Virus record (IMG/VR): IMGVR_UViG_3300036859_000194
Location: 1-25,444 of that record
From: a virus
DNA: 25,444 bases
Strand: one strand, 5' to 3'
This document shows, in pieces, positions 19,818-25,444 of the stretch. A program made the translations under genes and the position numbers. The stretch's first letter is position 1. Each line of letters starts with the position of its first letter. Below the pieces are notes generated by a model that saw only the letters and a program-made list of their open reading frames with translations, had not been told where the DNA came from and ran no database searches.

Positions 19818-20215
19818 GCGCATCCTCTCAGCACAAGCCGGCAGCCCGCCGGCGCCTCGCCCCATGTCACCGTGAGCCGGCGCAGGTAGCGCTTGTCATC
19901 GTTGCGGATGAGCTCGATCCGGCGCAGGTAGTCGATCGCGGCCTTGATCGAATTGTCCAAATCCTGTCGGCATTTCTTCTCGCACAGGATGATTTGGAGC
20001 TCGAAGCGCTCGGGCAGCTCGATACCCGTAGTGGCGCGGAACTGGCCGGACGCCATGAGCAGCATGTCGGCCTGCTTTTTCCAGCGCTCGACCTCGCGGG
20101 CGGCCGCCGGATCAATGCGCCGCGTCCTGTTCACACTCGGCGGCAAGGGGATGTCGAGCACGACATCCGGCGGGCACCCGAACGGCCGATCCTCGCAATC
20201 GCGGGCGTCAAGCAT
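19814..20215 (-). CDS. rusA: RusA-family Holliday junction resolvase
   Basis: 133 residues from ATG 20213-20215, with GGAGAG 6 nt upstream. The N-terminal VLDIPLPPSVNRTRRID is the RusA 'lp.PPsvN' start. The catalytic set is complete: D85 and D87 in RQDLDNSIKAAIDYL, K91, and D106 in LIRNDDKRY, with the same spacing as D70/D72/K76/D91 of E. coli RusA. The enzyme cuts four-way junctions as a dimer. In phages it resolves recombination and replication branches before packaging. It fits the RecT/YqaJ pair encoded on the other arm. Its stop overlaps the GcrA-like start. Confidence 0.9.
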   Translation of the reverse strand: MLDARDCEDRPFGCPPDVVLDIPLPPSVNRTRRIDPAAAREVERWKKQADMLLMASGQFRATTGIELPERFELQIILCEKKCRQDLDNSIKAAIDYLRRIELIRNDDKRYLRRLTVTWGEAPAGCRLVLRGCA

Positions 20216-20240
20216 GGACCACTCTCCAAGGGAGGCGGAT

Positions 20241-20471
20241 TTACTCAGCGGCAACAGGCTTGCGCATGCGCCAGAGCGAGACGGGCGCAGACTTGCCCCG
20301 CATCGCCAGCGCTGCGTTCATGACCACGTAGGTGTCGGAGGGAAACCGGCCGGAGTTCTTCCAATTCCAGATTGTCGAGGTCGAGCACTCGGTTAGCGTC
20401 TTGACCGCGGCCACGCCGCCCAATGCGCCGATCACGTCGTCAACCGTTTGGAGGAGCTTGCAGTCGTTCAT
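20241..20471 (-). CDS. Cro-like small HTH regulator
   Basis: 76 residues beginning MNDCKLLQTVDDVIGALGG. GVAAVKTLTECSTSTIWNWKNSGRFPSDTYVVMNAAL is an HTH of the Cro/YdaS kind: the recognition helix 'S.s.I.nWk..grfP..t....'. A short basic tail follows (SLWRMRKPVAAE). No ribosome site is seen. The predicted start of transcription is only 2-3 nt before the ATG, so the first gene of this operon may be read from a leaderless transcript. Divergent from the XRE gene, it is the expected antagonist in a lysis-lysogeny switch. Confidence 0.78.
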   Translation of the reverse strand: MNDCKLLQTVDDVIGALGGVAAVKTLTECSTSTIWNWKNSGRFPSDTYVVMNAALAMRGKSAPVSLWRMRKPVAAE

Positions 20472-20479
20472 GAAGAATG

Positions 20480-20508
20480 GTTATACTCCAAATAGTTTGG
20501 TGGTGCAA
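20480..20508 (-). promoter_or_regulatory. Leftward early promoter with operator in spacer
   Basis: On the minus strand TTGCAC (20503-20508), 17 bp, then TATAAC (20480-20485): 4 of 6 and 5 of 6 matches to the sigma70 consensus. The spacer contains the perfect inverted repeat CCAAA-TAG-TTTGG (20488-20500), where a repressor would block RNA polymerase. A weaker rightward promoter may share the site: TTGCAG at 20458-20463, 18 bp, TATACT at 20482-20487. Confidence 0.65.
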
Positions 20509-20563
20509 GAGTACAAAAGTGCTGGGTAGCGTTCAAGACATTTGGCGGTCATCTTCCGCGTCC

Positions 20564-20872
20564 ATGAACGGCGGAAAATGGCTCGGGCCCGATGCCCCAC
20601 ATGCCCAACGTTTACGGACGTTGCGAAAGGTTTTGGAGTTCGAGACGGCCGCGGCTTTTGCCGGCCGCCTGGGCATCTCGCCATCGCGGCTCAGCAATGT
20701 GGAAAACGGCGCCCCGCTCGGAAAGGACATCGCCTTCCGGATCGTCCAGCGTGTGCCGGGTATGACCTTGGACTGGCTGTGGCTCGGCAGGCCGGACGGG
20801 TTGCCGCTGCGGCTCGCTCAGAAGCTGGAGCCCGCTCCAGGGACCACCCGGAGGGGTGGGACGCGTTCCTGA
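20564..20872 (+). CDS. Short XRE-family repressor-like protein
   Basis: 102 residues from ATG 20564-20566. The frame is open upstream, but the text before this Met is not protein-like. AQRLRTLRKVLEFETAAAFAGRLGISPSRLSNVENGAPLGKDIAFRIVQRVPGMTLDWLWLGRPDGLP is a full XRE HTH with the 'tldWL..Gr.dglp' end common in phage and chromosomal regulators of Alphaproteobacteria. The remaining tail is short and basic (TTRRGGTRS). No peptidase domain of LexA/CI type is present, so RecA-dependent self-cleavage is not expected, and release from repression would need another route. The last 55 bp overlap a convergent gene. No ribosome site is clear. Confidence 0.75.
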   Translation: MNGGKWLGPDAPHAQRLRTLRKVLEFETAAAFAGRLGISPSRLSNVENGAPLGKDIAFRIVQRVPGMTLDWLWLGRPDGLPLRLAQKLEPAPGTTRRGGTRS

Positions 20873-21024
20873 GCCTCGGGCTTGGCTGGGGCTATCCCCG
20901 CCGCAAAACGCACCAGATCGGACGCCAGCGCCAGCACGAATAGGGCGTCCTCGGTGTTCCCTGGCAGCTGAGCCGCGACTTGGAAGGCCAGCGCCCGCCG
21001 CGCGTCATCCCCGATCTCACTCAT
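20818..21024 (-). CDS. Small convergent protein, unknown
   Basis: 68 residues, ATG 21022-21024 with GAGG 5 nt upstream. The text MSEIGDDARRALAFQVAAQL, PGNTEDALFVLALASDLVRFAAGI reads as two amphipathic helices, much better than other frames in this stretch. The C-terminal third is Pro/Val-rich and lies antisense to the end of the XRE gene. A convergent overlap of 55 bp could link their expression. No family is recognised. Confidence 0.5.
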   Translation of the reverse strand: MSEIGDDARRALAFQVAAQLPGNTEDALFVLALASDLVRFAAGIAPAKPEAQERVPPLRVVPGAGSSF

Positions 21025-21376
21025 TCCGGCCTCACTGGTATATTTTTACCGCATCCACCGTCACCATCATGACACCGCCGGGAGTTGCGTCAATTCAATT
21101 CACATCTCCTCGCGGCATTTTGACGTGTCCAAATTATTTTATGCACAGGGCTTGCGTCTTCAAGAAATTTGTAGTAGGTTCTGACCATCAGATAGGAACT
21201 GGGAAGCCCGCCGAAGACACGGTGATAACGGGACAGAACGAAGGACCGGGCCTTGCAGCGACAATCGCACCCCACCGGTCGGCCGCTGATGCCTCCGGGC
21301 TCAAGCCGAAGTTCGGGGAGCCAAGCTCGCCCCACTGCTCCGGTCCTTCGTTCTGTCCCTCCCACGGGAGATGACG
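21025..21376. other. Noncoding region before the rightward operon
   Basis: About 350 bp without a convincing gene. The first 200 bp are rather AT-rich (for example GGTATATTTTTACC at 21040-21053 and CAAATTATTTTATGC around 21130-21145) and should contain the promoters of both the rightward operon and the small leftward gene. Leftward, TTGACG (around 21085-21095) with 17-bp spacing has only a poor -10. I cannot name a convincing rightward promoter. The last 130 bp form the inverted-repeat element listed next. Confidence 0.5.
21230..21359 (+). ncRNA. 130-bp element bounded by a perfect 20-bp inverted repeat (candidate structured RNA leader)
   Basis: GGGACAGAACGAAGGACCGG at 21230-21249 is exactly complementary to 21340-21359, enclosing 90 nt. 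The enclosed part has its own hairpins: GGCTC-AAG-CCGAA-G-TTCGG-GG-GAGCC (about 21298-21322) and GCGA-CAA-TCGC. Just after the right arm, CTCC-CACG-GGAG (21359-21370) can hide the ribosome site GGGAG of the next gene. This hairpin shares base 21359 with the long stem. The layout, a long closing stem followed by a hairpin over a ribosome site, resembles cis-regulatory RNA. A transposable miniature element is the main alternative, but no target duplication is seen (AC left, TC right). Confidence 0.5.
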
Positions 21377-21490
21377 ATGACCAAGCAGGCCGAAGAGACC
21401 AAGACCGAAAAGCCCGAGCCGCCTAAGGACGAGCCGAAGCTCGAGCTGATCCGCTTCGCCTCGGCCGGCGCGGTCCGCCGGGTGCGGTGA
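21377..21490 (+). CDS. 37-residue charged peptide, first gene of rightward operon
   Basis: Starts at ATG 21377 with GGGAG 6 nt upstream. A second ATG 6 nt earlier has poor spacing. The product MTKQAEETKTEKPEPPKDEP then KLELIRFASAGAVRRVR has a Lys/Glu/Pro-rich disordered front and a short basic helix at the end. It is too short for family assignment. Its ribosome site can be sequestered by the hairpin at 21359-21370. The next gene starts 4 nt after its stop. Confidence 0.5.
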   Translation: MTKQAEETKTEKPEPPKDEPKLELIRFASAGAVRRVR

Positions 21491-21494
21491 TCCG

Positions 21495-21695
21495 ATGCGC
21501 ACCCGCCCCGCTTGGTACCGCCCCCGCAGAATGCCGCCTGAGGCGATTTTCCTGGCGGTCGTGATGCTGCTGGCGACCTGGCTCTATTCGCTCGCCAGCG
21601 CCCCGCGCAGCCCCGCCGCGCCCGCCTCCATCACCGACATCGCGCCATCGTGCGCCGATGCGCGCCAACCATGCCGAGGGAGGGTCTCCTCATGA
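21495..21695 (+). CDS. Small single-pass membrane protein
   Basis: 66 residues. A basic start (MRTRPAWYRPRRMPPEA) is followed by one hydrophobic segment (IFLAVVMLLATWLYSLA, residues 18-34) and a short tail. The positive-inside rule predicts the N-terminus in the cytoplasm. The stop overlaps the next start (ATGA). Early-region phage membrane peptides sometimes act in exclusion or host inhibition, but there is no direct hint here. Confidence 0.55.
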   Translation: MRTRPAWYRPRRMPPEAIFLAVVMLLATWLYSLASAPRSPAAPASITDIAPSCADARQPCRGRVSS

Positions 21696-22126
21696 AGCTG
21701 TGGCCGCGAAGCGAAACCGAGCTGCCGAGAGCTGTGGACTTGGATGACCCGAAGGTGTGGCCACCGATTGTGCCAGCAGTTCGGCCGCCGAGTGAGTTCG
21801 CGCCGCGGCGCCAGCGGATGGCCGACATTGATCATGCCGTTCGGCAGATCACGACGTTCGGGGCACTGCCCACGAAGGAAATCGACGATCTGATCGCGGT
21901 CGCCAATGAGGAGCTGGCGGCGCTCGAAGCCGACGCGCAGCGCATTCGCAACGCCTATGTCGAGGTGACCGACAAGCTCCGGGCGCAGATCGAGCGGCAG
22001 CGCAAGGTGCAACGCTTCGCGTCCGAGGCCATGGCGAACATGGCGCAGCAGTGCGCGGCGCTCGATCAGCCGGAGCTGCCGTTCGATCCGCAGCCCGCCG
22101 TTCAAGAAGACGAGGTCGCGTCATGA
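21692..22126 (+). CDS. Unknown protein with central coiled coil
   Basis: 144 residues from ATG 21692 with GGAGG 8 nt upstream. An earlier in-frame Met would overlap the membrane protein more. The N-terminal third is Pro-rich (VWPPIVPAVRPPSEFAPRRQR). Residues about 55-125 are a long helix, probably coiled coil: IDDLIAVANEELAALEADAQ, RIRNAYVEVTDKLRAQIERQ. The tail is acidic (LPFDPQPAVQEDEVAS). Pro-rich then coiled-coil small proteins of this kind are frequent in rhizobial phages without known function. It is coupled at both ends by ATGA overlaps. Confidence 0.65.
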   Translation: MKLWPRSETELPRAVDLDDPKVWPPIVPAVRPPSEFAPRRQRMADIDHAVRQITTFGALPTKEIDDLIAVANEELAALEADAQRIRNAYVEVTDKLRAQIERQRKVQRFASEAMANMAQQCAALDQPELPFDPQPAVQEDEVAS

Positions 22127-22335
22127 CGCTGACCCGCATTCCCATCACGACCGCCGCGCGCCGCGATGAGCCGACGATCGACCTGTGGGCCATCGACCGA
22201 GCCATCGACGTGATCGCGCTGGTGCAGGGCGCGCCGAACCACGCTGAGGCGGTGAAGGCGGTGGCGCTGCTGCTGATGGAGGAGCGCGCGGCCGGCGGCC
22301 TTGAGACGCTGGACAGCGTGCGGAGACGGCCATGA
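22123..22335 (+). CDS. Small helical unknown protein
   Basis: 70 residues from ATG 22123, overlapping the previous stop (ATGA), with GAGG 7 nt upstream. A longer reading begins inside the previous gene and is Arg-rich shadow text. IDLWAIDRAIDVIALVQGAP, EAVKAVALLLMEERAAGGLE are amphipathic helices. Its stop overlaps the next gene's ATG. Not recognised. Confidence 0.6.
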   Translation: MTLTRIPITTAARRDEPTIDLWAIDRAIDVIALVQGAPNHAEAVKAVALLLMEERAAGGLETLDSVRRRP

Positions 22336-22646
22336 CGCACACACCGGGACCATGGCACGTATGCGGCGCCGAGCGCGGCGGCTGCATCTGCGGCCACGTC
22401 TGGGATGCGACAGGCAATGTGCACGTCGCCTCTGCCACGGCGCTCAACATGGTCAATCCCGACGATCTCGAAAGCCAAGAGGTTTGCGTTCATGACGTTG
22501 ATGAGACGAAGGCCAACGCCCGCTTGATCGCCGCCGCCCCGGACATGCTCGCGGCGCTGAAGGCGGTGGTCGCCATAGCTGATCGCCGGACGGATGAGTT
22601 TGACGCTGCGCGCGCCGCCATCGCAAAAGCTGAGGGAAAGCAATGA
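22332..22646 (+). CDS. Conserved 'TPGPW...NARLIAAAPDML' phage protein
   Basis: 104 residues. The start MTHTPGPWHVCG, a central metal-like CICGHVWDATGNVHVASATAL, and the signature ANARLIAAAPDMLAALKAVVAIAD belong to a very widespread family of small early phage proteins of unknown function (the motif 'HTPGPW...NA.LIaaAPelL.aLk'). It ends in ARAAIAKAEGKQ. The family generally lies close to recombination genes, as here. ATGA overlaps couple it on both sides. The two Cys in CIC are not conserved enough to claim metal binding. Confidence 0.78.
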   Translation: MTHTPGPWHVCGAERGGCICGHVWDATGNVHVASATALNMVNPDDLESQEVCVHDVDETKANARLIAAAPDMLAALKAVVAIADRRTDEFDAARAAIAKAEGKQ

Positions 22647-22894
22647 CCACTCCAGCCATCGGACCATATTGCCCGTGGCCCCGCGATGTGTGGGACGGGA
22701 CGTGCGTTCACCCGTCGGGCAGCGCCCGCATTGTTGCTGAGTTGCGTAACGAGCACAGGAGGCGCCATGGAGACATAGCCCTTACCAGTCGTCTTGGAAT
22801 TTTGGGATCGCTGGATGGGCCGAATACGAAACCAAATACTGAAACCGAGGGGCCCTGCAGCGCCGCATGTGACACCCGGTATCTGCGGCGATGA
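22643..22894 (+). CDS. Small unknown protein
   Basis: 83 residues. Start and stop are both ATGA overlaps (22643 and 22891), consistent with the rest of the operon. The first 45 residues (YCPWPRDVWDGTCVHPSGSARIVAELRNEHRRRHGD) look ordered, with two Cys and several Trp. The second half (SLDGPNTKPNTETEGPCSAACDTRYL) is polar and more doubtful. No family is recognised. The DNA for its last 15 codons also forms the left parts of the inverted repeats around 22851-22920. Confidence 0.5.
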   Translation: MTTPAIGPYCPWPRDVWDGTCVHPSGSARIVAELRNEHRRRHGDIALTSRLGILGSLDGPNTKPNTETEGPCSAACDTRYLRR

Positions 22895-22920
22895 AGCTCC
22901 TTAGGGCCCCGCAGATACCG
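22877..22920. promoter_or_regulatory. 12-bp perfect inverted repeat over the AP2 gene start, with an alternative pairing
   Basis: CGGTATCTGCGG (22877-22888) and CCGCAGATACCG (22909-22920) enclose 20 nt that contain the ATG of the AP2 gene at 22891. The right side can pair instead through AGGGCCCC (22903-22910) with GGGGCCCT (22851-22858). Two mutually exclusive hairpins around a start codon suggest translational control. There is no T-run, so it is not a terminator. Confidence 0.45.
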
Positions 22921-23047
22921 CGCGCGCATCATGGTAGACGGGCGGCGCATCGTTGTCGGTTCATTCAACACGCTGGCCGAAGCTGTCGCCGCGCATGAAG
23001 TCGCCGCGCGCGAAGCTCATGGAGAATTCGCATGCCGGACCCGTTGA
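22891..23047 (+). pseudogene. Mini AP2-domain protein broken by an apparent one-base insertion
   Basis: The ATG at 22891 overlaps the preceding TGA, as with the genes before it, and reads MKLLRA. If one base is removed from the GGGCCCC run (22904-22910), the frame continues as RRYRARIMVDGRRIVVGSFN and TLAEAVAAHEVAAREAHGEFA, an almost complete AP2/ERF-type DNA-binding domain ('yRa.I...gk...lG.F.t.eeAa.Ay..aA...fGEfA'). As given, the frame from 22891 runs into other text, and the AP2 part can only start at ATG 22931 (38 residues, missing the first strand). Either the gene is inactivated, the base is a sequencing error, or frameshifting occurs. AP2 domains in phages are mostly attached to HNH endonucleases. 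A stand-alone version might be a small DNA-binding factor. Confidence 0.6.
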
Positions 23048-23964
23048 AGAAAACGATCAGCGCGACCGAAACACCGGCCCTGTTTGGCGCATCGCCCTAT
23101 ATCACCCGCTGGATGCTGCTCAGAAAGTTCATCCATGGTGACCCGATTGACGATCCCGCGGACAATCGGATGGATTGGGGTCGCCGAATGCAGCCCCTGC
23201 TCCTCGCCCAAGCCGCCGAGGATCTGCATCTTGAGGTCCGGCCGAATGCCGCAGATGAATACGTGCGCCGAGGCTTGCTCGGCTGCACGCGTGACGCTGA
23301 GGTCATCTGTCCTGACCGCGGGCCCGGTGCGCTCGAGACGAAATGCGTCTTCGATTATGGGACTTGGATGGAGACCTGGAACGGCGGCAAGACGCTGCCG
23401 AAGCACGTCGAGATCCAGACCCAGCAGCAGATGATGGTTGGCGATGGCAAAAATCCGTTTAACTGGGGCGTCATCGCGGTCTGGGTCTGCGGCGAGATCA
23501 AGTATTTCGAGCGCAAGCCCATCGAGGATCTGTGGACCGCGATCAATGTCGAGAGCTTCAAGTTCTTCGATGACGTTGAGGCAAAGATCGAGGGCGAGCC
23601 GTTCGGCGAGCCGGTCGAGATGCCGCTGCTCGCGCGCCTGTTCGCGCCGCTGCCCGGCAAGGTGATCGACTTCACCACGCATCCGAAGGCGGCCGAACTC
23701 GCCGAGCAGGTGCGCATGATGCGCTATCACGCCGACGCGCGCAGCGGCCACGACAAGGGCGAGCGCGCCATCAAGGCGATGCTCAAAGCGCTGATGACCG
23801 ACGCCGAGGAAGCGACGTTCCTGTACGGCATCAAGGTCCGCGCCAAGAAGATTGACCGCGCCGGCTACACGGTCAAGCCATCGAGCTATGTGACGCTGGA
23901 CGTATTCGTGCCCGAGAACGCGCCGGTCGGCCCAGCGCCGGAACAGATTTTGAAAGCAGGATAA
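23032..23964 (+). CDS. YqaJ-type viral recombinase exonuclease
   Basis: 310 residues from ATG 23032, with GGAG 7 nt upstream. The PD-(D/E)XK core is visible: WGRRMQPLLLAQAAEDLHLEV (helix with 'G...Ep.....'), LGCTRDAEVI with D88, GALETKC with E102 and K104, and HVEIQTQQQMMVG (Q129, Q132), the 'Q.Q..m' helix of lambda-exonuclease/YqaJ enzymes. The C-terminal third is helical and may contact the partner. Such enzymes resect 5' ends to give a 3' single strand for an annealing protein. Its stop is followed after one base by the RecT gene, the classical SynExo pair. The first 16 nt overlap the AP2 gene. Confidence 0.85.
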   Translation: MPDPLKKTISATETPALFGASPYITRWMLLRKFIHGDPIDDPADNRMDWGRRMQPLLLAQAAEDLHLEVRPNAADEYVRRGLLGCTRDAEVICPDRGPGALETKCVFDYGTWMETWNGGKTLPKHVEIQTQQQMMVGDGKNPFNWGVIAVWVCGEIKYFERKPIEDLWTAINVESFKFFDDVEAKIEGEPFGEPVEMPLLARLFAPLPGKVIDFTTHPKAAELAEQVRMMRYHADARSGHDKGERAIKAMLKALMTDAEEATFLYGIKVRAKKIDRAGYTVKPSSYVTLDVFVPENAPVGPAPEQILKAG

Positions 23965-23965
23965 C

Positions 23966-24958
23966 ATGAACGAGCTTGTGGCCTTCGAACGCCAGCTCGC
24001 GCCGCTCGCGCCGCGCTTCGCTGAGGTGCTCGGTCAGACGATGCCGGTCGAGCGCCTCATCCGCACGGTGGCGGTGGCGGTCGAGCGCCTTCCCAAGCTG
24101 CTCGACTGCAATCGGCAATCGCTATTCAACGCCGCGATGTCGGCGGCCGTGCTCGGCCTCGAAGTCGATGGCGTCACCGGCCAAGCGTTTCTGATCCCCT
24201 TCAAGGATCGCGCGCAACTCGTCATCGGGTACAAGGGATTCTCCACGCTCGCGGCGCGCGCCGGCATCACGATCACCGGCGCTGTGGTGCGCGAGGGCGA
24301 CGTCTTCGAATACGATCTCGGCGAGAGTTGGATCACGCACAAGCCAACGCTCGGCAATAAGGGCCGCATCGTCGCCGCTTGGGCCAAGGCTGCCCACTCC
24401 AGCCGGCCGCCGGTGGTCGTGGTGCTCGGCATCGATGAGCTGCTCGCCGTCAAGGCAAAGTCACCGGGCGCGCGCAAGGCCGACAGCCCCTGGAACGATC
24501 CGGCCATCGGCTTCCCGGCGATGTGCGAGAAGACTGCCAAGCGCCGTCTCGCGCGCTCGCTGCCGCTTAATACGATGCACGCTGCAGCTCGCATGGATGA
24601 GGCGGTCGATGAGCAAGGCAAGTCGGCCTGGATCGATCCGGCGCGCGGCGTTGTGGTCGAGGGCGAAGTAATCGAACCCAACGAAACGCCGACAGCCGCG
24701 CAACTGATCGGCCAGCCTTCCCGCGGGGCTTTAGACCATTCACCCGCGGCGACCAAGCCGGCGCCCGCCCTCCAAACTGCATCCACGGGCGCCGGCGAGG
24801 TCCTCTCGCTCGAGGACATGGCGCGCGAGGCCGCGATGCGCGGCGAGGAAGTATTCAATGATTTCTACAAAAAGCGCACGCCGGCCGAGAAGAAGCGCGT
24901 CAACCTGATCGGCGATGAGTTGCGCTCGTTGATGAATGACGCACAGGAGACGGCATAG
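23966..24958 (+). CDS. recT: RecT-family single-strand annealing protein
   Basis: 330 residues beginning MNELVAFERQLAPLAPRFAEVLGQTMPVERLIRT. The RecT core is clear: SLFNAAMSAAVLGLEVDGVTGQAFLIPF, QLVIGYKGFSTLAARAGI, VREGDVFEYDLG and SPWNDPAIGFPAMCEKTAKRRLARSLPLN, covering the usual motifs 'aa..GL.p......a.lvpy', 'vq...gykGl..la.rsg' and 'sp.w...p..M..Kta.r.l.k.lpls'. The tail after residue 225 is flexible and Pro/Ala-rich, then a helical end. It anneals strands produced by the exonuclease upstream. AGGA lies 4 nt before the ATG. Confidence 0.92.
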   Translation: MNELVAFERQLAPLAPRFAEVLGQTMPVERLIRTVAVAVERLPKLLDCNRQSLFNAAMSAAVLGLEVDGVTGQAFLIPFKDRAQLVIGYKGFSTLAARAGITITGAVVREGDVFEYDLGESWITHKPTLGNKGRIVAAWAKAAHSSRPPVVVVLGIDELLAVKAKSPGARKADSPWNDPAIGFPAMCEKTAKRRLARSLPLNTMHAAARMDEAVDEQGKSAWIDPARGVVVEGEVIEPNETPTAAQLIGQPSRGALDHSPAATKPAPALQTASTGAGEVLSLEDMAREAAMRGEEVFNDFYKKRTPAEKKRVNLIGDELRSLMNDAQETA

Positions 24959-24981
24959 GGTCAAAACCAGAGGAGAGAACT

Positions 24982-25404
24982 ATGAAGATCAAGGCAATCG
25001 ACGGGCGTCCCGTCATCGATGCAAAGAAGCCACTGAATTTGACGATCACAAAAAACGACATCGACAAGGCTGACGCCAAGGAACCGGCGGGCTGCGCCGT
25101 GGCGCGAGCGTGCCGGCGCGAATTGCACGTCGTAGAGGCGCGCGTCCATCTCGCGCGTATCTACCTCCGCTCAAACGAAGGGAATTGGGTCCGGTACATG
25201 ACCCCGCGGGCAATGCGCTCGGAAATCATCGCCTTCGACCGCGGCGGGCGTTTCCAACCAAACACCTTTCAATTGGTTCCTCCAAACACAGCCGACAGGC
25301 TGGGAGCAAAGAGAAAGACTGGACCGAAGATGACCAAAAAGGCGAAACGTCGAAAGCCGACCATCCATCACGTTCTCACCGATATTCGAAACGGTCCGGC
25401 GTAA
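24982..25404 (+). CDS. Unknown early phage protein
   Basis: 140 residues from ATG 24982 with GGAGAG 6 nt upstream. The N-terminal part MKIKAIDGRPVIDAKKPLNL, TITKNDIDKADAKEPAGCAVARACRRELHVVEARVHLARIYLR is ordered. A central YMTPRAMRSEIIAFDRGGRF is followed by a Lys/Arg-rich end (GAKRKTGPKMTKKAKRRKP). The pattern 'D...A....p..C..A.a..r.....ArV...r.Y......w.Ry.tp...r.ei..fDrg..f.p..f.l' is familiar from phages next to recombination genes; function unknown. The strongly basic tail may bind nucleic acid. Confidence 0.7.
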   Translation: MKIKAIDGRPVIDAKKPLNLTITKNDIDKADAKEPAGCAVARACRRELHVVEARVHLARIYLRSNEGNWVRYMTPRAMRSEIIAFDRGGRFQPNTFQLVPPNTADRLGAKRKTGPKMTKKAKRRKPTIHHVLTDIRNGPA

Positions 25405-25440
25405 GTCACGGCTATACGGAATAGGCAATGGGAGAGGTAA

Positions 25441-25444
25441 ATGG
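25441..25444 (+). CDS. Start of the next rightward gene, cut by window end
   Basis: An ATG at 25441 is preceded by GGGAGAGG with short spacing, so another gene of the rightward operon very likely begins here. Nothing of its product can be seen. Confidence 0.35.

Noticed and set aside
21230-21359. Miniature transposon reading of the 130-bp inverted-repeat element
   Set aside because: No target-site duplication at the borders and only one copy in the window; kept only as an alternative.
20856-21374. Plus-strand frame through the noncoding region and the 130-bp element
   Set aside because: Pro/His/Ser-rich, begins inside the XRE gene, and reads through clearly structural DNA.
21849-22667. Minus-strand frame across three small plus-strand genes
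   Set aside because: Ser/Arg/Ala-rich shadow; the plus-strand genes have ATGA coupling and a recognised family member.
23017-23967. Minus-strand frame opposite the YqaJ-type exonuclease
   Set aside because: Antisense shadow; the plus-strand product has the PD-(D/E)XK motifs.
1-25444. tRNA genes, integrase with att site, CRISPR array
   Set aside because: I looked for cloverleaf arms, tyrosine- or serine-recombinase motifs and regularly spaced repeats and found none that convince.

Overview
The window is about 25.4 kb of one tailed-phage genome or prophage from a high-GC alphaproteobacterium, probably Rhizobiales and possibly close to Bradyrhizobium or Rhodopseudomonas. The phage origin rests on large terminase, portal, scaffold, capsid, connector, RusA, RecT and YqaJ-type genes. 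The host assignment is inference: it rests on a GcrA-family gene (a regulator family of Alphaproteobacteria), on the GC content and codon style, and on REP-like palindromes that I recall from such genomes. No integrase, tRNA, CRISPR array, IS element or lysis cassette is visible, so neither end of the phage genome is shown and lysogeny is not proven.

Layout. (1) Positions 1 to about 15228, minus strand: the late virion block. Read in transcription order (right to left) it holds a possible small terminase, small unknown genes, large terminase, small P/A-rich genes, two virion-surface-like proteins, portal, scaffold, major capsid protein, decoration-like small proteins, a head-tail adaptor, a P22 gp10-like hub protein with a LamG-like insertion, and an acetyltransferase-like gene running off the left edge. 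The order portal, scaffold, coat, adaptor, hub suggests a P22-like podovirus plan. Genes are packed with ATGA, GTGA and TAATG stop/start overlaps. (2) Positions 15229 to 15932: a control region of about 700 bp with a candidate leftward promoter, several perfect inverted repeats and a perfect DnaA box. (3) Positions 15933 to 20471, minus strand: the early/middle block. It begins at a Cro-like gene and continues with RusA, a GcrA paralogue, an unknown gene, an HTH protein with a Cys cluster and an HPD motif, a gene carrying an origin-like cluster of GTGACG repeats, another unknown gene, a 28-codon leader ORF, a NusG-like factor and a lipoprotein. (4) Positions 20472 to 20563: the divergent switch, with a good leftward promoter and a palindrome in its spacer. 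(5) Positions 20564 to 25444, mostly plus strand: a short XRE repressor-like gene, a convergent small gene, a 130-bp structured element, a run of tightly coupled small genes, a frameshifted mini-AP2 gene, a YqaJ-type exonuclease, RecT and an unknown gene.

How the parts may work together (inference). The XRE and Cro-like proteins would compete at the 20.5-kb switch. The leftward early operon would supply replication functions, a resolvase and, at its end, a NusG-like antiterminator that could allow transcription of the long late operon beyond the 15.3 to 15.9 kb control region. The rightward operon provides a RecT/YqaJ recombination pair. RusA on the opposite arm could resolve branched intermediates before packaging by the terminase.

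The observations most worth a second look are the lambda-O-like origin candidate inside a coding sequence (17.57 to 17.79 kb), the 130-bp perfect inverted-repeat element before the rightward operon, the leader ORF coupled to the NusG paralogue, the one-base-broken AP2 miniprotein, and REP-like palindromes lying inside phage genes in different frames.
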